Position numbers and translations under genes: made by a program
Assembly: GCA_903881065.1 (NCBI GenBank)
Contig: CAIRRW010000516.1
Location: forward strand, 1-15,539
Reading direction: 5' to 3'
Length of the DNA: 15,539 bases
Source of the DNA: an uncultured Bacteroidota bacterium
GTDB lineage: Bacteria > Bacteroidota > Bacteroidia > 2-12-FULL-35-15
Shown here: piece by piece, positions 1 through 7,296 of the stretch
Layout of the letters: the number at the start of each line of letters is the position of its first letter
Position numbering within the stretch: the stretch's first letter is position 1
Notes under the pieces: generated by a model
What the model saw: only the letters and a program-made list of their open reading frames with translations
What the model was told of the DNA's origin: nothing
The model's database searches: none

Positions 1-378
1 GTACGTTTTCTTTACAACGACGAGGAGCTTTCCTTTCAATTTCTAACTAATCTGGCAGGCCTGCATTATCCTGATAATAAAGGTCACGAGCTGGGTGTGA
101 TGTATCAGTTACACAGCCTCAGCAATAATTACAGAATAAGATTAAAAGTATTTTTTAACATCAACGAACCGAATGTTCCTTCTATAACACCAGTATTTAA
201 AGGTGCCAATTGGATGGAGCGTCAGGAATTTGATTTCTTTGGAATCAATTTCACAGGTCATCCTAATTTAAAAAGAATACTTAATCTGGATGATATGGAG
301 TATCATCCAATGCGTAAGGAGTTTCCTTTAGAAGATGGAACACGTGAAGATAAAGACGATAAAATGTTTGGACGATAA
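1..378 (+). CDS. nuoC: NADH-quinone oxidoreductase subunit C (30 kDa-type), 5' end missing
   Basis: The reading frame is open from the first base of the window, so the true start lies upstream; 125 codons and the stop are visible. The C-terminal part of the 30 kDa complex I subunit is recognisable. It has the family signature around WMERQEFDFFGINFTGHP, followed by LKRIL and the C-terminal HPMRKEFPLE block. In the family this hydrophilic subunit sits in the connecting part of the peripheral arm, next to NuoD and NuoB, and carries no cofactor. It is a separate gene from nuoD (12-nt gap), unlike the fused nuoCD of enterobacteria. Translation from the internal ATG at 97 would cut into the conserved domain, so that ATG is not the start. 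Identification is firm; the N-terminus and total length are unknown. Confidence 0.95.
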   Translation, partial: VRFLYNDEELSFQFLTNLAGLHYPDNKGHELGVMYQLHSLSNNYRIRLKVFFNINEPNVPSITPVFKGANWMERQEFDFFGINFTGHPNLKRILNLDDMEYHPMRKEFPLEDGTREDKDDKMFGR

Positions 379-390
379 TAAGGTGAAGGT

Positions 391-1602
391 ATGACTAAAG
401 AGAAAAACACAAACACCGATTTAATAGAGAAAGAATATACTACATTAAATCTTGGCCCTACCCACCCGGCAACACATGGTATTTTCCAGAACGTGTTGAA
501 AATGGATGGTGAAATAATTGTTGAAGCTGAATCAACGGTAGGATATATTCACCGTGCATTTGAAAAGATAGCCGAACACAGAAATTATTACCAGATAACC
601 ACTCTTACTGACCGATTGAATTATTGCTCATCTCCAATAAATAATATGGGATGGCATATGGCGGTTGAAAAACTATTTAATATAGAAGTTCCAAAACGTG
701 CGCAGTACTTACGTGTTATCATTATGGAATTGTCGCGTATTGCCGATCACTTGATTTGCAATAGCGTTATAGGTGTTGATACAGGAGCATTAACAGTTTA
801 TTTCTATATCTTCCAGCTTCGTGAACGTATTTATGAATTGTTTGAAGAAATTTGCGGAGCACGATTAACAACCAACATTGGTAGAGTTGGCGGCATGGAA
901 CGTGATTTCTCTCCGAAGGTTTGGAATATCCTTGATACTATCCTTAAAGAAGTTCCTAAAGGATTAAAAGAGTTTGAAAAGTTATTGGTTCGTAACCGCA
1001 TATTTATGGACAGAACCATTGGCTGTGGACCTATATCAGCAGAGATGGCTTTGCAATACAGTTTCACCGGTCCTAATTTACGTGCGGCAGGTGTTGATTA
1101 TGATGTGCGTGTAATGAACCCTTATTCTTCATATGAAGAGTTTGATTTTATTGTTCCTGTAGGAACAAATGGCGATACATACGACCGCTTTATGGTGCGT
1201 GAAGAAGAGATGTGGCAAAGTATGAGCATCATTAAACAGGCGATTGAAAAGGTGAAGAAAGAACCTGCTGGTGTTTTCACCGCAAATGTTCCTGACTTTG
1301 TACTTCCTCCAAAAGAAGATGTATATAACAATATGGAAGCGTTGATTTATCATTTCAAAATAGTGATGGGCGAAGCGAATATTCCAAAGGGAGAAATTTA
1401 TCATGCTGTTGAAGGCGGAAACGGAGAACTTGGTTTCTATATTATAAGTGAAGGAGGACGTGCTCCTTACCGTATGCACATTCGCAGACCATGCTTTATT
1501 TATTATCAGGCATATACTGAGATGATAAAAGGTTGTTTATTGTCGGATGCAATTTTGACAATGAGTAGTATGAATGTGATTGCGGGAGAATTGGATGCTT
1601 AA
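391..1602 (+). CDS. nuoD: NADH-quinone oxidoreductase subunit D (49 kDa-type)
   Basis: This 403-residue protein is the 49 kDa complex I subunit, related to the large subunit of NiFe hydrogenases. With NuoB it forms the quinone-reduction pocket at the base of the peripheral arm. Visible signatures are the GPTHPATHG loop at residues 22-30, whose histidine lies at the quinone headgroup in known structures, GYIHRAFEKIAE at about 51-62, and DRLNYCS near 74-80, which contains the conserved quinone-site tyrosine. The C-terminus ends in the usual internal-to-external motif ELDA. The length is typical of a stand-alone NuoD. The ATG follows nuoC by 12 nt, with a weak purine-rich stretch (aaggtgaaggt) just upstream. 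The hydrogenase metal-binding cysteines are absent, as expected for complex I. Confidence 0.98.
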   Translation: MTKEKNTNTDLIEKEYTTLNLGPTHPATHGIFQNVLKMDGEIIVEAESTVGYIHRAFEKIAEHRNYYQITTLTDRLNYCSSPINNMGWHMAVEKLFNIEVPKRAQYLRVIIMELSRIADHLICNSVIGVDTGALTVYFYIFQLRERIYELFEEICGARLTTNIGRVGGMERDFSPKVWNILDTILKEVPKGLKEFEKLLVRNRIFMDRTIGCGPISAEMALQYSFTGPNLRAAGVDYDVRVMNPYSSYEEFDFIVPVGTNGDTYDRFMVREEEMWQSMSIIKQAIEKVKKEPAGVFTANVPDFVLPPKEDVYNNMEALIYHFKIVMGEANIPKGEIYHAVEGGNGELGFYIISEGGRAPYRMHIRRPCFIYYQAYTEMIKGCLLSDAILTMSSMNVIAGELDA

Positions 1603-1620
1603 TTAGATTGAACAGTAAGA

Positions 1621-2160
1621 ATGGCTAAAGAAATAAAATTTAATGAAGAGACTCTTGCGTTGGTTGATAAACTAATCAAGCGTTATCCCGAAGGCAAACA
1701 TAAATCGGCATTGATACCGATTTTACATATTGCACAAGCAGAATTTGATGGTTGGTTGAGTTCTGAAACAATGGATTATGTTGCTTCAATACTTAAAATA
1801 AAACCAATTGAAGTGTATGAAGTAGCTTCGTTTTATTCGATGTTCAACTTGAAACCTGTTGGCAAATGTCTGATTGAAGTATGCCGTACTTCTTCCTGCT
1901 GGGCGCGCGGTTCGGAGGATGTAGTAAAACATCTGGAGAAAAGACTTGGAATAAAAGAAGGAGAAACTACTAAGGATGGTATGTTCACTATAAAAACCGT
2001 TGAATGTTTGGGAAGCTGTGGAGGTGCACCGATGTTGCAGGTTGGAGCTTCTTACCATGAAAACCTTACTAAAGAAAAGGTGGATGCGTTGATAGAAGAT
2101 TATCGCTCTGCGGGAAAACAAAGAAGTTATACTGATTTAGACTATAAGAATACGCTTTAA
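1621..2160 (+). CDS. nuoE: NADH-quinone oxidoreductase subunit E (24 kDa-type, 2Fe-2S)
   Basis: This 179-residue thioredoxin-like ferredoxin is the 24 kDa subunit of the NADH-dehydrogenase module. It binds cluster N1a. The four ligands are visible as C88-x4-C93 (CRTSSC) and C129-x3-C133 (ECLGSCGGAP). The N-terminal helical domain is present, with the family segment EVYEVASFYSMF near residues 64-75. In known complexes N1a lies close to FMN in NuoF and may take up one electron from it. The gene lies 18 nt after nuoD and only 3 nt before nuoF, consistent with translational coupling of the partner subunits. All ligands are intact and the length is close to the family norm; the tail after about residue 165 is polar and probably flexible. 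Confidence 0.97.
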   Translation: MAKEIKFNEETLALVDKLIKRYPEGKHKSALIPILHIAQAEFDGWLSSETMDYVASILKIKPIEVYEVASFYSMFNLKPVGKCLIEVCRTSSCWARGSEDVVKHLEKRLGIKEGETTKDGMFTIKTVECLGSCGGAPMLQVGASYHENLTKEKVDALIEDYRSAGKQRSYTDLDYKNTL

Positions 2161-2163
2161 TCA

Positions 2164-3483
2164 ATGGGCAAGAAAATATTAATACATAACGATAAAGTTC
2201 CGGGGATAAATACGCTGGAAGTATATCGTCAGCATGGCGGATATGCTTCGGTAGAAAAAGCGTTGAAAACAATGACTCCTGATGCTGTAGTAGAAGAGGT
2301 AAAAAAATCGGGATTGAGAGGAAGAGGAGGAGCAGGTTTTCCGACAGGAATGAAATGGAGTTTTCTTGCAAAACCTCCGGGAGTAGAACGTTATCTGGTT
2401 TGTAATGCTGATGAATCGGAGCCGGGAACTTTTAAAGACAGATATTTAATGGAGAAAATTCCTCATGCTTTAATTGAGGGAATGATTACTTCGAGCTATG
2501 CTTTAGGTGCTAAAACATCTTACATATATATAAGAGGTGAGTATTTTTATGTTGCACGAATTCTGGAGAATGCAATAAATGAGGCGTATGCAGCAGGACT
2601 ATTGGGCAAGAATATTTTAGGAACCGAGTTTTCGCATGATTGTTATGTGCAGGTGGGTGCAGGTGCTTATATCTGCGGAGAAGAAACTGCTTTGCTTGAA
2701 TCACTGGAAGGGAAACGTGGCAATCCTCGTATTAAACCGCCATTCCCGGCTATTGCTGGTTTGTATGGTTGCCCTACTGTGGTGAATAATGTGGAAACAA
2801 TTGCGGCAGTTTGTCCGATTGTGAATATGGGCGGTGATGAATATGCAAAGATTGGTGTGGGAAGAAGTACAGGTACTAAATTAATTTCGGCATCGGGGCA
2901 TATAAATAAACCGGGCGTGTATGAAATTGAAATGGGTGTGCCGGTTGAAGAATTTATTTATTCTGATGAATATTGCGGAGGAATTATTAACGGAAGAAAA
3001 TTGAAAGCAGTAGTTGCAGGAGGTTCTTCGGTGCCTATTTTACCCGCTGAATTAATATTAAAAACAGAGAAAGGCGAACCACGTTTGATGACTTACGAAA
3101 GTTTGAGTGATGGCGGCTTTGCTACCGGAACAATGCTTGGTTCGGGAGGATTTATAGTGTATGATGAGACTACAAGTATTGTGAAAAACCTATATACGTT
3201 TGCCCGTTTCTATCATCATGAAAGCTGCGGACAATGTTCGCCATGCAGAGAAGGTACAGGATGGATGGAGAAAATACTTCACCGGATTGTGGAGGGACAT
3301 GGCAAACCTGGTGATATTGATTTGCTTTGGGATATTCAACGGAAGATTGAAGGAAATACTATTTGTCCGCTTGGAGATGCTGCGGCCTGGCCGGTGGCAA
3401 GTGCGATAAGACATTTCAGAAAAGAATTTGAAGATTATATTAAGTATCCTGAGAAGATAAAAGATTTTATGCCGGTGGTGTAG
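2164..3483 (+). CDS. nuoF: NADH-quinone oxidoreductase subunit F (51 kDa-type, NADH/FMN/4Fe-4S)
   Basis: This 439-residue subunit binds NADH and FMN and passes electrons to cluster N3. The glycine-rich nucleotide/flavin loop GRGGAGFPTG is at residues 53-62, the NADESEPGTFKDR FMN segment at about 81-93, and GAGAYICGEETALLESLEG at about 165-183. The N3 ligands are C355, C358 and C361 (ESCGQCSPCREG) plus C401 (NTICPLGDAAAWP). All catalytic motifs are intact and the length is typical. The start lies 3 nt after the nuoE stop with no clear Shine-Dalgarno site, which fits coupling to nuoE. Unlike every upstream junction seen here, the next gene does not follow closely: a 334-nt spacer with a tandem repeat separates nuoF from nuoG. 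I see no terminator directly after nuoF. Confidence 0.98.
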   Translation: MGKKILIHNDKVPGINTLEVYRQHGGYASVEKALKTMTPDAVVEEVKKSGLRGRGGAGFPTGMKWSFLAKPPGVERYLVCNADESEPGTFKDRYLMEKIPHALIEGMITSSYALGAKTSYIYIRGEYFYVARILENAINEAYAAGLLGKNILGTEFSHDCYVQVGAGAYICGEETALLESLEGKRGNPRIKPPFPAIAGLYGCPTVVNNVETIAAVCPIVNMGGDEYAKIGVGRSTGTKLISASGHINKPGVYEIEMGVPVEEFIYSDEYCGGIINGRKLKAVVAGGSSVPILPAELILKTEKGEPRLMTYESLSDGGFATGTMLGSGGFIVYDETTSIVKNLYTFARFYHHESCGQCSPCREGTGWMEKILHRIVEGHGKPGDIDLLWDIQRKIEGNTICPLGDAAAWPVASAIRHFRKEFEDYIKYPEKIKDFMPVV

Positions 3484-3602
3484 AGTGCACCAATTAATTT
3501 GTTCTCCGTAGGAAAAGGGGGTGAAATGGAAGCAAATATTAAAATAAAAGAAGCCGTTTCGGGTGAGTGAGAAGCGGTTTCGGGTGAGGCGGAAATGGAT
3601 TC

Positions 3603-3626
3603 GGGAAGGGTTGAAATGGGTTCGGG
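3603..3626 (+). other. Canonical G-quadruplex motif inside the repeat
   Basis: Four GGG tracts lie at 3603-3605, 3608-3610, 3618-3620 and 3624-3626, with loops of 2, 7 and 3 nt. This satisfies the standard G3-N1-7 rule on the sense (mRNA) strand. It spans units 3 and 4 of the 21-bp array. Two more GGG tracts, at 3639-3641 and 3645-3647, lie in a telomere-like gggttagggttag stretch. The motif match is seen directly; folding in vivo is inference. Confidence 0.6.
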
Positions 3627-3750
3627 TGAGTTAGAAGAGGGTTAGGGTTAGTGTGAAACGGATTCGGTGGAGTGAGAAGAGGATTCGGGAGAGGCGGAAA
3701 TGGCTTATGGAGGGTTAGAAACAGATTCGGCGGAGTGAAAAGAGGTTTAG

Positions 3751-3780
3751 AGGAGGTGAGAAATGGGGGTGTGGAGCTAA
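3751..3780 (+). other. Perfect Shine-Dalgarno sequence with a five-codon leader ORF upstream of nuoG
   Basis: AGGAGGTGA at 3751-3759 is a full complement to the usual 16S rRNA 3' tail. An ATG follows at 3763, six nt after AGGAGG, and opens a five-residue ORF (MGVWS) that stops with TAA at 3778-3780, 37 nt before the nuoG start. It lies in repeat units 10 and 11, so it may be a chance product of the purine-rich array. Bacteroidota genes mostly lack Shine-Dalgarno sites, and the other genes here follow that, which makes the match stand out. Translation is not shown. Confidence 0.35.
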
Positions 3781-3817
3781 AAAGGAGATAATAAGGAATT
3801 GAAGATAAAATAAAACA

Positions 3818-4813
3818 ATGCCAAAAGTAACGATAGACGGACATAGTATTGAAGTGCCTGACGGAACAACCATCTTGCAGGCCGCAAGAATGATAGTAGA
3901 TCAGCCTGGATACCAAGGTGAAAACATTGCTCCCCCGACAATGTGTTATCATTCAAAATTAAAAACTTCCGGAGGATATTGCCGCAGTTGTATTGTAAAA
4001 GTATCGAAAGGTTCGGAAAAAGATCCTAGACCAATGCCGAAGCTTGTTGCAAGCTGCCGTACCACTGTTATGGATGGCATGGAAGTGCAAAATACTACTT
4101 CACCCGAAGTGTTGGAAGCAAGACGTGGTGTAGTAGAATTTCTACTGATTAATCACCCTCTTGATTGCCCTGTATGCGACCAGGCCGGCGAATGTCATTT
4201 GCAGGATTTAGGTTATGAAAATGGCGGAGCCAAAACACGTTACGATTTCAGCAGACGTACATTTGCAAAGATAGATATAGGACCATATATTAAGCTGCAC
4301 ATGACGCGTTGCATCATGTGTTTCCGCTGTGTAAAAGCTGCTGACCAGTTGACAGACAATCGTTTTCAGGGAATGCTTTTCCGTGGCGATGCTTCAGAAA
4401 TAAGCACCTATATTGAAAAGGTAATTGACAATGATTTTTCTGGAAATGTAATAGATGTATGCCCTGTAGGTGCTTTAACTGATAGAACGTTCCGATTCAA
4501 GAGCCGTGTATGGTTTACCAAACCAATGAATGCACACCGCAGTTGTACTAAATGTTCGGGCAAGGTGGCACTTTGGGAGAAAGGAAATGAGATACTTCGT
4601 GTTACTTCCCGCAAGGACAAATGGGGTGAGCCGGAAGAATTTATTTGTAACGAATGCAGATTTGAGAAAAAGCATATTAACGATTGGGTAATCGAAGGAC
4701 CAAGACATATTGATCCGCACTCGGTAATATCTTTGAATCATTATGAGAATGTGCTGGCTAAAATGAAATTGGATGTAGCAAAGCAGCAGAAACAACTTGC
4801 TGATAAGAAATAA
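3818..4813 (+). CDS. nuoG: Short NADH-quinone oxidoreductase subunit G (Fe-S domains only)
   Basis: This 331-residue NuoG carries the peripheral-arm Fe-S chain from NuoF towards NuoI. Ligand sets in order are: N1b 2Fe-2S at C43, C55, C58, C80; the His-Cys3 4Fe-4S cluster at H113, C117, C120, C126; and the next 4Fe-4S at C165, C168, C171, C215 (CIMCFRC and CPVGAL). A fourth cysteine set, C243-x2-C246 and C277-x2-C280, sits where the N7 region would begin but has CxxC/CxxC spacing rather than the usual CxxCxxxC plus C. The protein then ends with a lysine-rich helix. The large molybdopterin-oxidoreductase-like domain of enterobacterial NuoG (about 900 residues in total) is absent. I recall short NuoG forms as usual in Bacteroidota, so this is probably not a truncation. 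The nearest A-rich leader has no well-placed Shine-Dalgarno site. Confidence 0.95.
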   Translation: MPKVTIDGHSIEVPDGTTILQAARMIVDQPGYQGENIAPPTMCYHSKLKTSGGYCRSCIVKVSKGSEKDPRPMPKLVASCRTTVMDGMEVQNTTSPEVLEARRGVVEFLLINHPLDCPVCDQAGECHLQDLGYENGGAKTRYDFSRRTFAKIDIGPYIKLHMTRCIMCFRCVKAADQLTDNRFQGMLFRGDASEISTYIEKVIDNDFSGNVIDVCPVGALTDRTFRFKSRVWFTKPMNAHRSCTKCSGKVALWEKGNEILRVTSRKDKWGEPEEFICNECRFEKKHINDWVIEGPRHIDPHSVISLNHYENVLAKMKLDVAKQQKQLADKK

Positions 4814-4821
4814 TAAGCATT

Positions 4822-5868
4822 ATGACGTTAGGATATGTAATTTATAAATTGGTACTGGCCGTAATTGTTTTCGCAGTTACACTGTTAATAGCCATGTACA
4901 GCACTTACGCTGAACGTAAGGTAGCGGGTTTTTTGCAGGACAGACTTGGTCCTAACAGAGCAGGATGGTTCGGGATATTGCAGCCTGTAGCTGATGCGGT
5001 AAAACTATTTATGAAAGAAGAGGTGATACCAAGTGTATCCAACAGAACTCTTTTTATCGTTGCTCCCGGATTAAGCTTATTGACAGCATGTATGACAGGT
5101 GTAGTAATCCCCTGGGGAACATCCATCACCCTTTTCGGAACAAGTTATTCGTTACAGGTTACAGATTTAAACATTGGTATTCTTTATTTATTCGGAGTAG
5201 TTTCCATTGGTGTATATGGCATTATGATTGGCGGCTGGGCATCCAACAATAAATATTCGCTGTTGGGCGCAATGCGTGCTTCATCACAAATGATAAGTTA
5301 TGAAGTAGCGATGGGTATTTCCATCATCGCACTTATTATGACTACCGGAACATTAAGCGTAGGACAAATAGCTGCACAGCAACAAGGATGGCACTGGAAC
5401 GTTTTAGTTCAACCGTTAGGCTGTTTGATATTTATCATCTGTGCTTTTGCAGAAACCAATCGTGCGCCTTTCGACTTACCTGAATGCGAACAGGAATTAG
5501 TTGGCGGATACCATACTGAATACAGTTCCATGAAAATGGGCTTCTACCTTTTTGCTGAATACATCAATATGTTTGTGTCGTCAGCGGTAATTTCTACCTT
5601 CTATTTTGGAGGTTACAATATGCCGTTTGTTGGTCGTTTTATTCATGACGGTAACTTATTGGCAATACTTGGCGTGGTATTTTTGTTTGCAAAAATATTC
5701 TTCGGAATCTTCTTCTTCATGTGGGTTCGCTGGACTATACCGCGCTTCCGTTATGATCAGCTGATGAATTTAGGATGGAAAACATTGATACCATTATCTA
5801 TTTTGAATTTAGTATTGACAGGTGCATGGATGATGCGTCATGAAATTTTAAGTGTATTTATTAAGTAA
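4822..5868 (+). CDS. nuoH: NADH-quinone oxidoreductase subunit H (ND1)
   Basis: This 348-residue membrane subunit joins the peripheral and membrane arms and forms the entrance of the quinone channel. Key blocks are visible: ERKVAGFLQDRLGPNRAG at about residues 31-48, followed by LQPVADAVKLFMKE to 66, then the most conserved stretch, ETNRAPFDLPECEQELVGGY at 211-230 and HTEYSSMKMGFYLFAEY at 231-247. The acidic residues of that loop belong to the charge path that couples quinone chemistry to pumping. About eight hydrophobic helices are evident, the family number. The gene starts 8 nt after nuoG and ends 8 nt before nuoI, so it is tightly packed in the operon. The length is typical and nothing is missing. 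Confidence 0.98.
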   Translation: MTLGYVIYKLVLAVIVFAVTLLIAMYSTYAERKVAGFLQDRLGPNRAGWFGILQPVADAVKLFMKEEVIPSVSNRTLFIVAPGLSLLTACMTGVVIPWGTSITLFGTSYSLQVTDLNIGILYLFGVVSIGVYGIMIGGWASNNKYSLLGAMRASSQMISYEVAMGISIIALIMTTGTLSVGQIAAQQQGWHWNVLVQPLGCLIFIICAFAETNRAPFDLPECEQELVGGYHTEYSSMKMGFYLFAEYINMFVSSAVISTFYFGGYNMPFVGRFIHDGNLLAILGVVFLFAKIFFGIFFFMWVRWTIPRFRYDQLMNLGWKTLIPLSILNLVLTGAWMMRHEILSVFIK

Positions 5869-5876
5869 GAAAAAAG

Positions 5877-6452
5877 ATGCAACCATTAACAAAAAGATCT
5901 AAAGTTGTTGTAAATAAAGAGATGTCTTTGTATGAAAGGATATATCTTCCTGCTATTTTTTCGGGCATGATGATTACATTTTCACATTTCTTCAAAAAGA
6001 AACCAACTATACAATATCCAGAACAGACACGTGAATTCAGTGCTGTGTACCGCGGTCAGCATGTGTTGAAACGTGATGACAATGGAGCTGAACGTTGCAC
6101 TGCCTGCGGATTATGTGCAGTAGCATGTCCTGCAGAAGCTATTACAATGACAGCTGCCGAACGTAAACCGGGAGAAGAAAAATTGTATCGCGAAGAGAAA
6201 TATGCTGCAGTATATGAGATAAATATGCTGCGTTGTATCTTCTGCGGCGACTGTGAAGATGCGTGCCCTAAAGAAGCCATTTTCCTTACAGATAGAAAAG
6301 TGAACAGCGAGCTTAACCGTAAATCTTTTGTTTATGGAAAGAATATTTTGGTTGAAGGAGTTGAAAAAGATAAACGTGTAGATGTTTCAAAACGCCAGAC
6401 ACCAGGTGTGCTTGAGTTTAAGAAACACAAACAATTTGAACACAACAGATAA
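5877..6452 (+). CDS. nuoI: NADH-quinone oxidoreductase subunit I (two 4Fe-4S ferredoxin-type)
   Basis: This 191-residue ferredoxin-like subunit holds the two 4Fe-4S clusters N6a and N6b, which feed electrons to NuoB and the quinone. Two classical motifs are intact: C74-x2-C77-x2-C80-x3-C84 and C120-x2-C123-x2-C126-x3-C130, each followed by a P-x-E-A-I turn. An N-terminal amphipathic segment (about residues 17-40, rich in F, I, L, M) anchors it at the membrane surface. An internal ATG at 5922 would give a protein 15 residues shorter starting MSLYERIYLP. I prefer 5877 because it lies 8 nt after nuoH behind an A-rich leader, and because the N-terminal MQPLTKRSK-type stretch resembles Bacteroidota NuoI proteins as I recall them. 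The C-terminal tail is polar and charged. Confidence 0.96.
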   Translation: MQPLTKRSKVVVNKEMSLYERIYLPAIFSGMMITFSHFFKKKPTIQYPEQTREFSAVYRGQHVLKRDDNGAERCTACGLCAVACPAEAITMTAAERKPGEEKLYREEKYAAVYEINMLRCIFCGDCEDACPKEAIFLTDRKVNSELNRKSFVYGKNILVEGVEKDKRVDVSKRQTPGVLEFKKHKQFEHNR

Positions 6453-6461
6453 TTAATTATT

Positions 6462-6962
6462 ATGGTTACTACTTACTTATTTTATTTTCTATCCTTCCTT
6501 GCAATTATGTTTGGATTGATGGTGGTACTTTCTAAAAACCCTATTCATAGTGTGCTTTATCTGGTGTTATGTTTTTTCACTATCGCAGGTCATTATGTAT
6601 TATTGAATGCACAGTTTTTAGCAGTAGTTCATGTCATTGTATATTCGGGAGCAATTATGGTTTTGTTCTTATTTGTTATCATGCTTTTAAATTTGAACAA
6701 AGAAACAGAACCTCATAAAAGTATATGGTTAAAAGGTTCAGCGGCAATAGCGGCTGGTTCGTTGTTGCTGGTTATGGTTGGTTCTTTAAAGGGCGCAACA
6801 ACAATACAATCAACAAACGCTTTTAACCCGAATATTGGATTGATAGAAAACTTAGGTACAACATTGTTTAAAGATTTTCTTCTGCCATTTGAAGTATCGT
6901 CTATATTGCTTTTAGCAGCAATGGTAGGTGCAGTAATGTTAGGTAAGAAAAGTATAAAATAG
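6462..6962 (+). CDS. nuoJ: NADH-quinone oxidoreductase subunit J (ND6)
   Basis: This 166-residue, highly hydrophobic protein has about five predicted membrane helices and is the ND6-type subunit of the membrane arm. The family signature is clear: SKNPIHSVLYLVL near residues 24-36, then VVHVIVYSGAIMVLFLFVIMLLNL at about 55-78. That third helix carries the conserved tyrosine and glycine that form the pi-bulge seen in complex I structures. Length and helix pattern are normal. It sits 9 nt after nuoI and 6 nt before nuoK, in the standard nuoH-I-J-K order. The start has an AT-rich leader without a Shine-Dalgarno site, like most genes here. Confidence 0.96.
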   Translation: MVTTYLFYFLSFLAIMFGLMVVLSKNPIHSVLYLVLCFFTIAGHYVLLNAQFLAVVHVIVYSGAIMVLFLFVIMLLNLNKETEPHKSIWLKGSAAIAAGSLLLVMVGSLKGATTIQSTNAFNPNIGLIENLGTTLFKDFLLPFEVSSILLLAAMVGAVMLGKKSIK

Positions 6963-6968
6963 AAAAAG

Positions 6969-7289
6969 ATGAACAGCGCAATCCAAGTAATTCCGTTAGA
7001 GTGGTATTTATTATTATGCACAGTATTATTCACAATAGGTGTGTTGGGTGTGCTTTTCAGACGTAATGCCATTATTATTTTTATGTCAATTGAATTAATG
7101 CTTAATGCAGTTAATTTATTATTGGTAGCGTTTTCAAGTTTTTTATCGGATAGTAAAGGACAGGTTTTTGTGTTTTTTATTATGGCGGTGGCAGCTGCAG
7201 AAGTAGCTGTAGGATTGGCAATATTGATGATGGTGTATCGTAATACAAATTCATCGGATATTAATGTTTTGAATAAATTAAAGTGGTAA
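6969..7289 (+). CDS. nuoK: NADH-quinone oxidoreductase subunit K (ND4L)
   Basis: This 106-residue protein with three membrane helices is the ND4L-type subunit, between NuoJ and NuoN in the membrane arm. The two intramembrane glutamates needed for proton transfer in characterised homologues are present: E42 in SIELMLNAVNLL and E78 in AAAEVAVGLAI. Length is typical (about 100 residues). The ATG follows the nuoJ stop by 6 nt, after agaaaaag. Downstream, the otherwise tight packing is broken by a 90-nt spacer with a long inverted repeat before nuoL. Confidence 0.97.
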   Translation: MNSAIQVIPLEWYLLLCTVLFTIGVLGVLFRRNAIIIFMSIELMLNAVNLLLVAFSSFLSDSKGQVFVFFIMAVAAAEVAVGLAILMMVYRNTNSSDINVLNKLKW

Positions 7290-7296
7290 AAATGTT

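Larger units (their letters stand above)
3550..3780 (+). repeat. Eleven-unit degenerate 21-bp tandem repeat in the nuoF-nuoG spacer
   Basis: Eleven consecutive units of exactly 21 bp fill 3550-3780. They begin at 3550, 3571, 3592, 3613, 3634, 3655, 3676, 3697, 3718, 3739 and 3760. Ten start with gaa and one with aaa. An approximate consensus is gaaatggattcgggtgag plus a variable last triplet. Units are degenerate but the phase never slips, so divergence was by substitution only. Units 6 and 9 differ at two positions, units 2 and 7 at three. The plus strand is purine-rich and poor in C outside the tcg position. The flanks (3484-3549 and 3781-3817) hold nothing else I recognise. Because 21 is divisible by three, each frame has a heptapeptide period: the plus frame has recurrent stops, while one minus frame stays open. 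Function unknown. Confidence 0.95.

Noticed and set aside
1129..1479. Minus-strand open frames within nuoD, and similar ones inside other nuo genes
   Set aside because: They are antisense to strongly conserved coding sequence, lack recognisable domains and have no promoter or leader of their own.
3550..3780. CRISPR array
   Set aside because: Units are contiguous and 21 bp long with no unique spacers, and no cas genes are present.
3523..3817. A plus-strand protein encoded by the 21-bp array
   Set aside because: The unit frame gives E-x-D-S-G-E-x heptads but is cut by stops in units 1, 5, 6, 9, 10 and 11; no continuous frame exists.
3818..4813. NuoG truncated by mutation
   Set aside because: The stop is followed 8 nt later by an intact nuoH, no remnant of the missing domain is visible, and I recall short NuoG proteins as normal in Bacteroidota.
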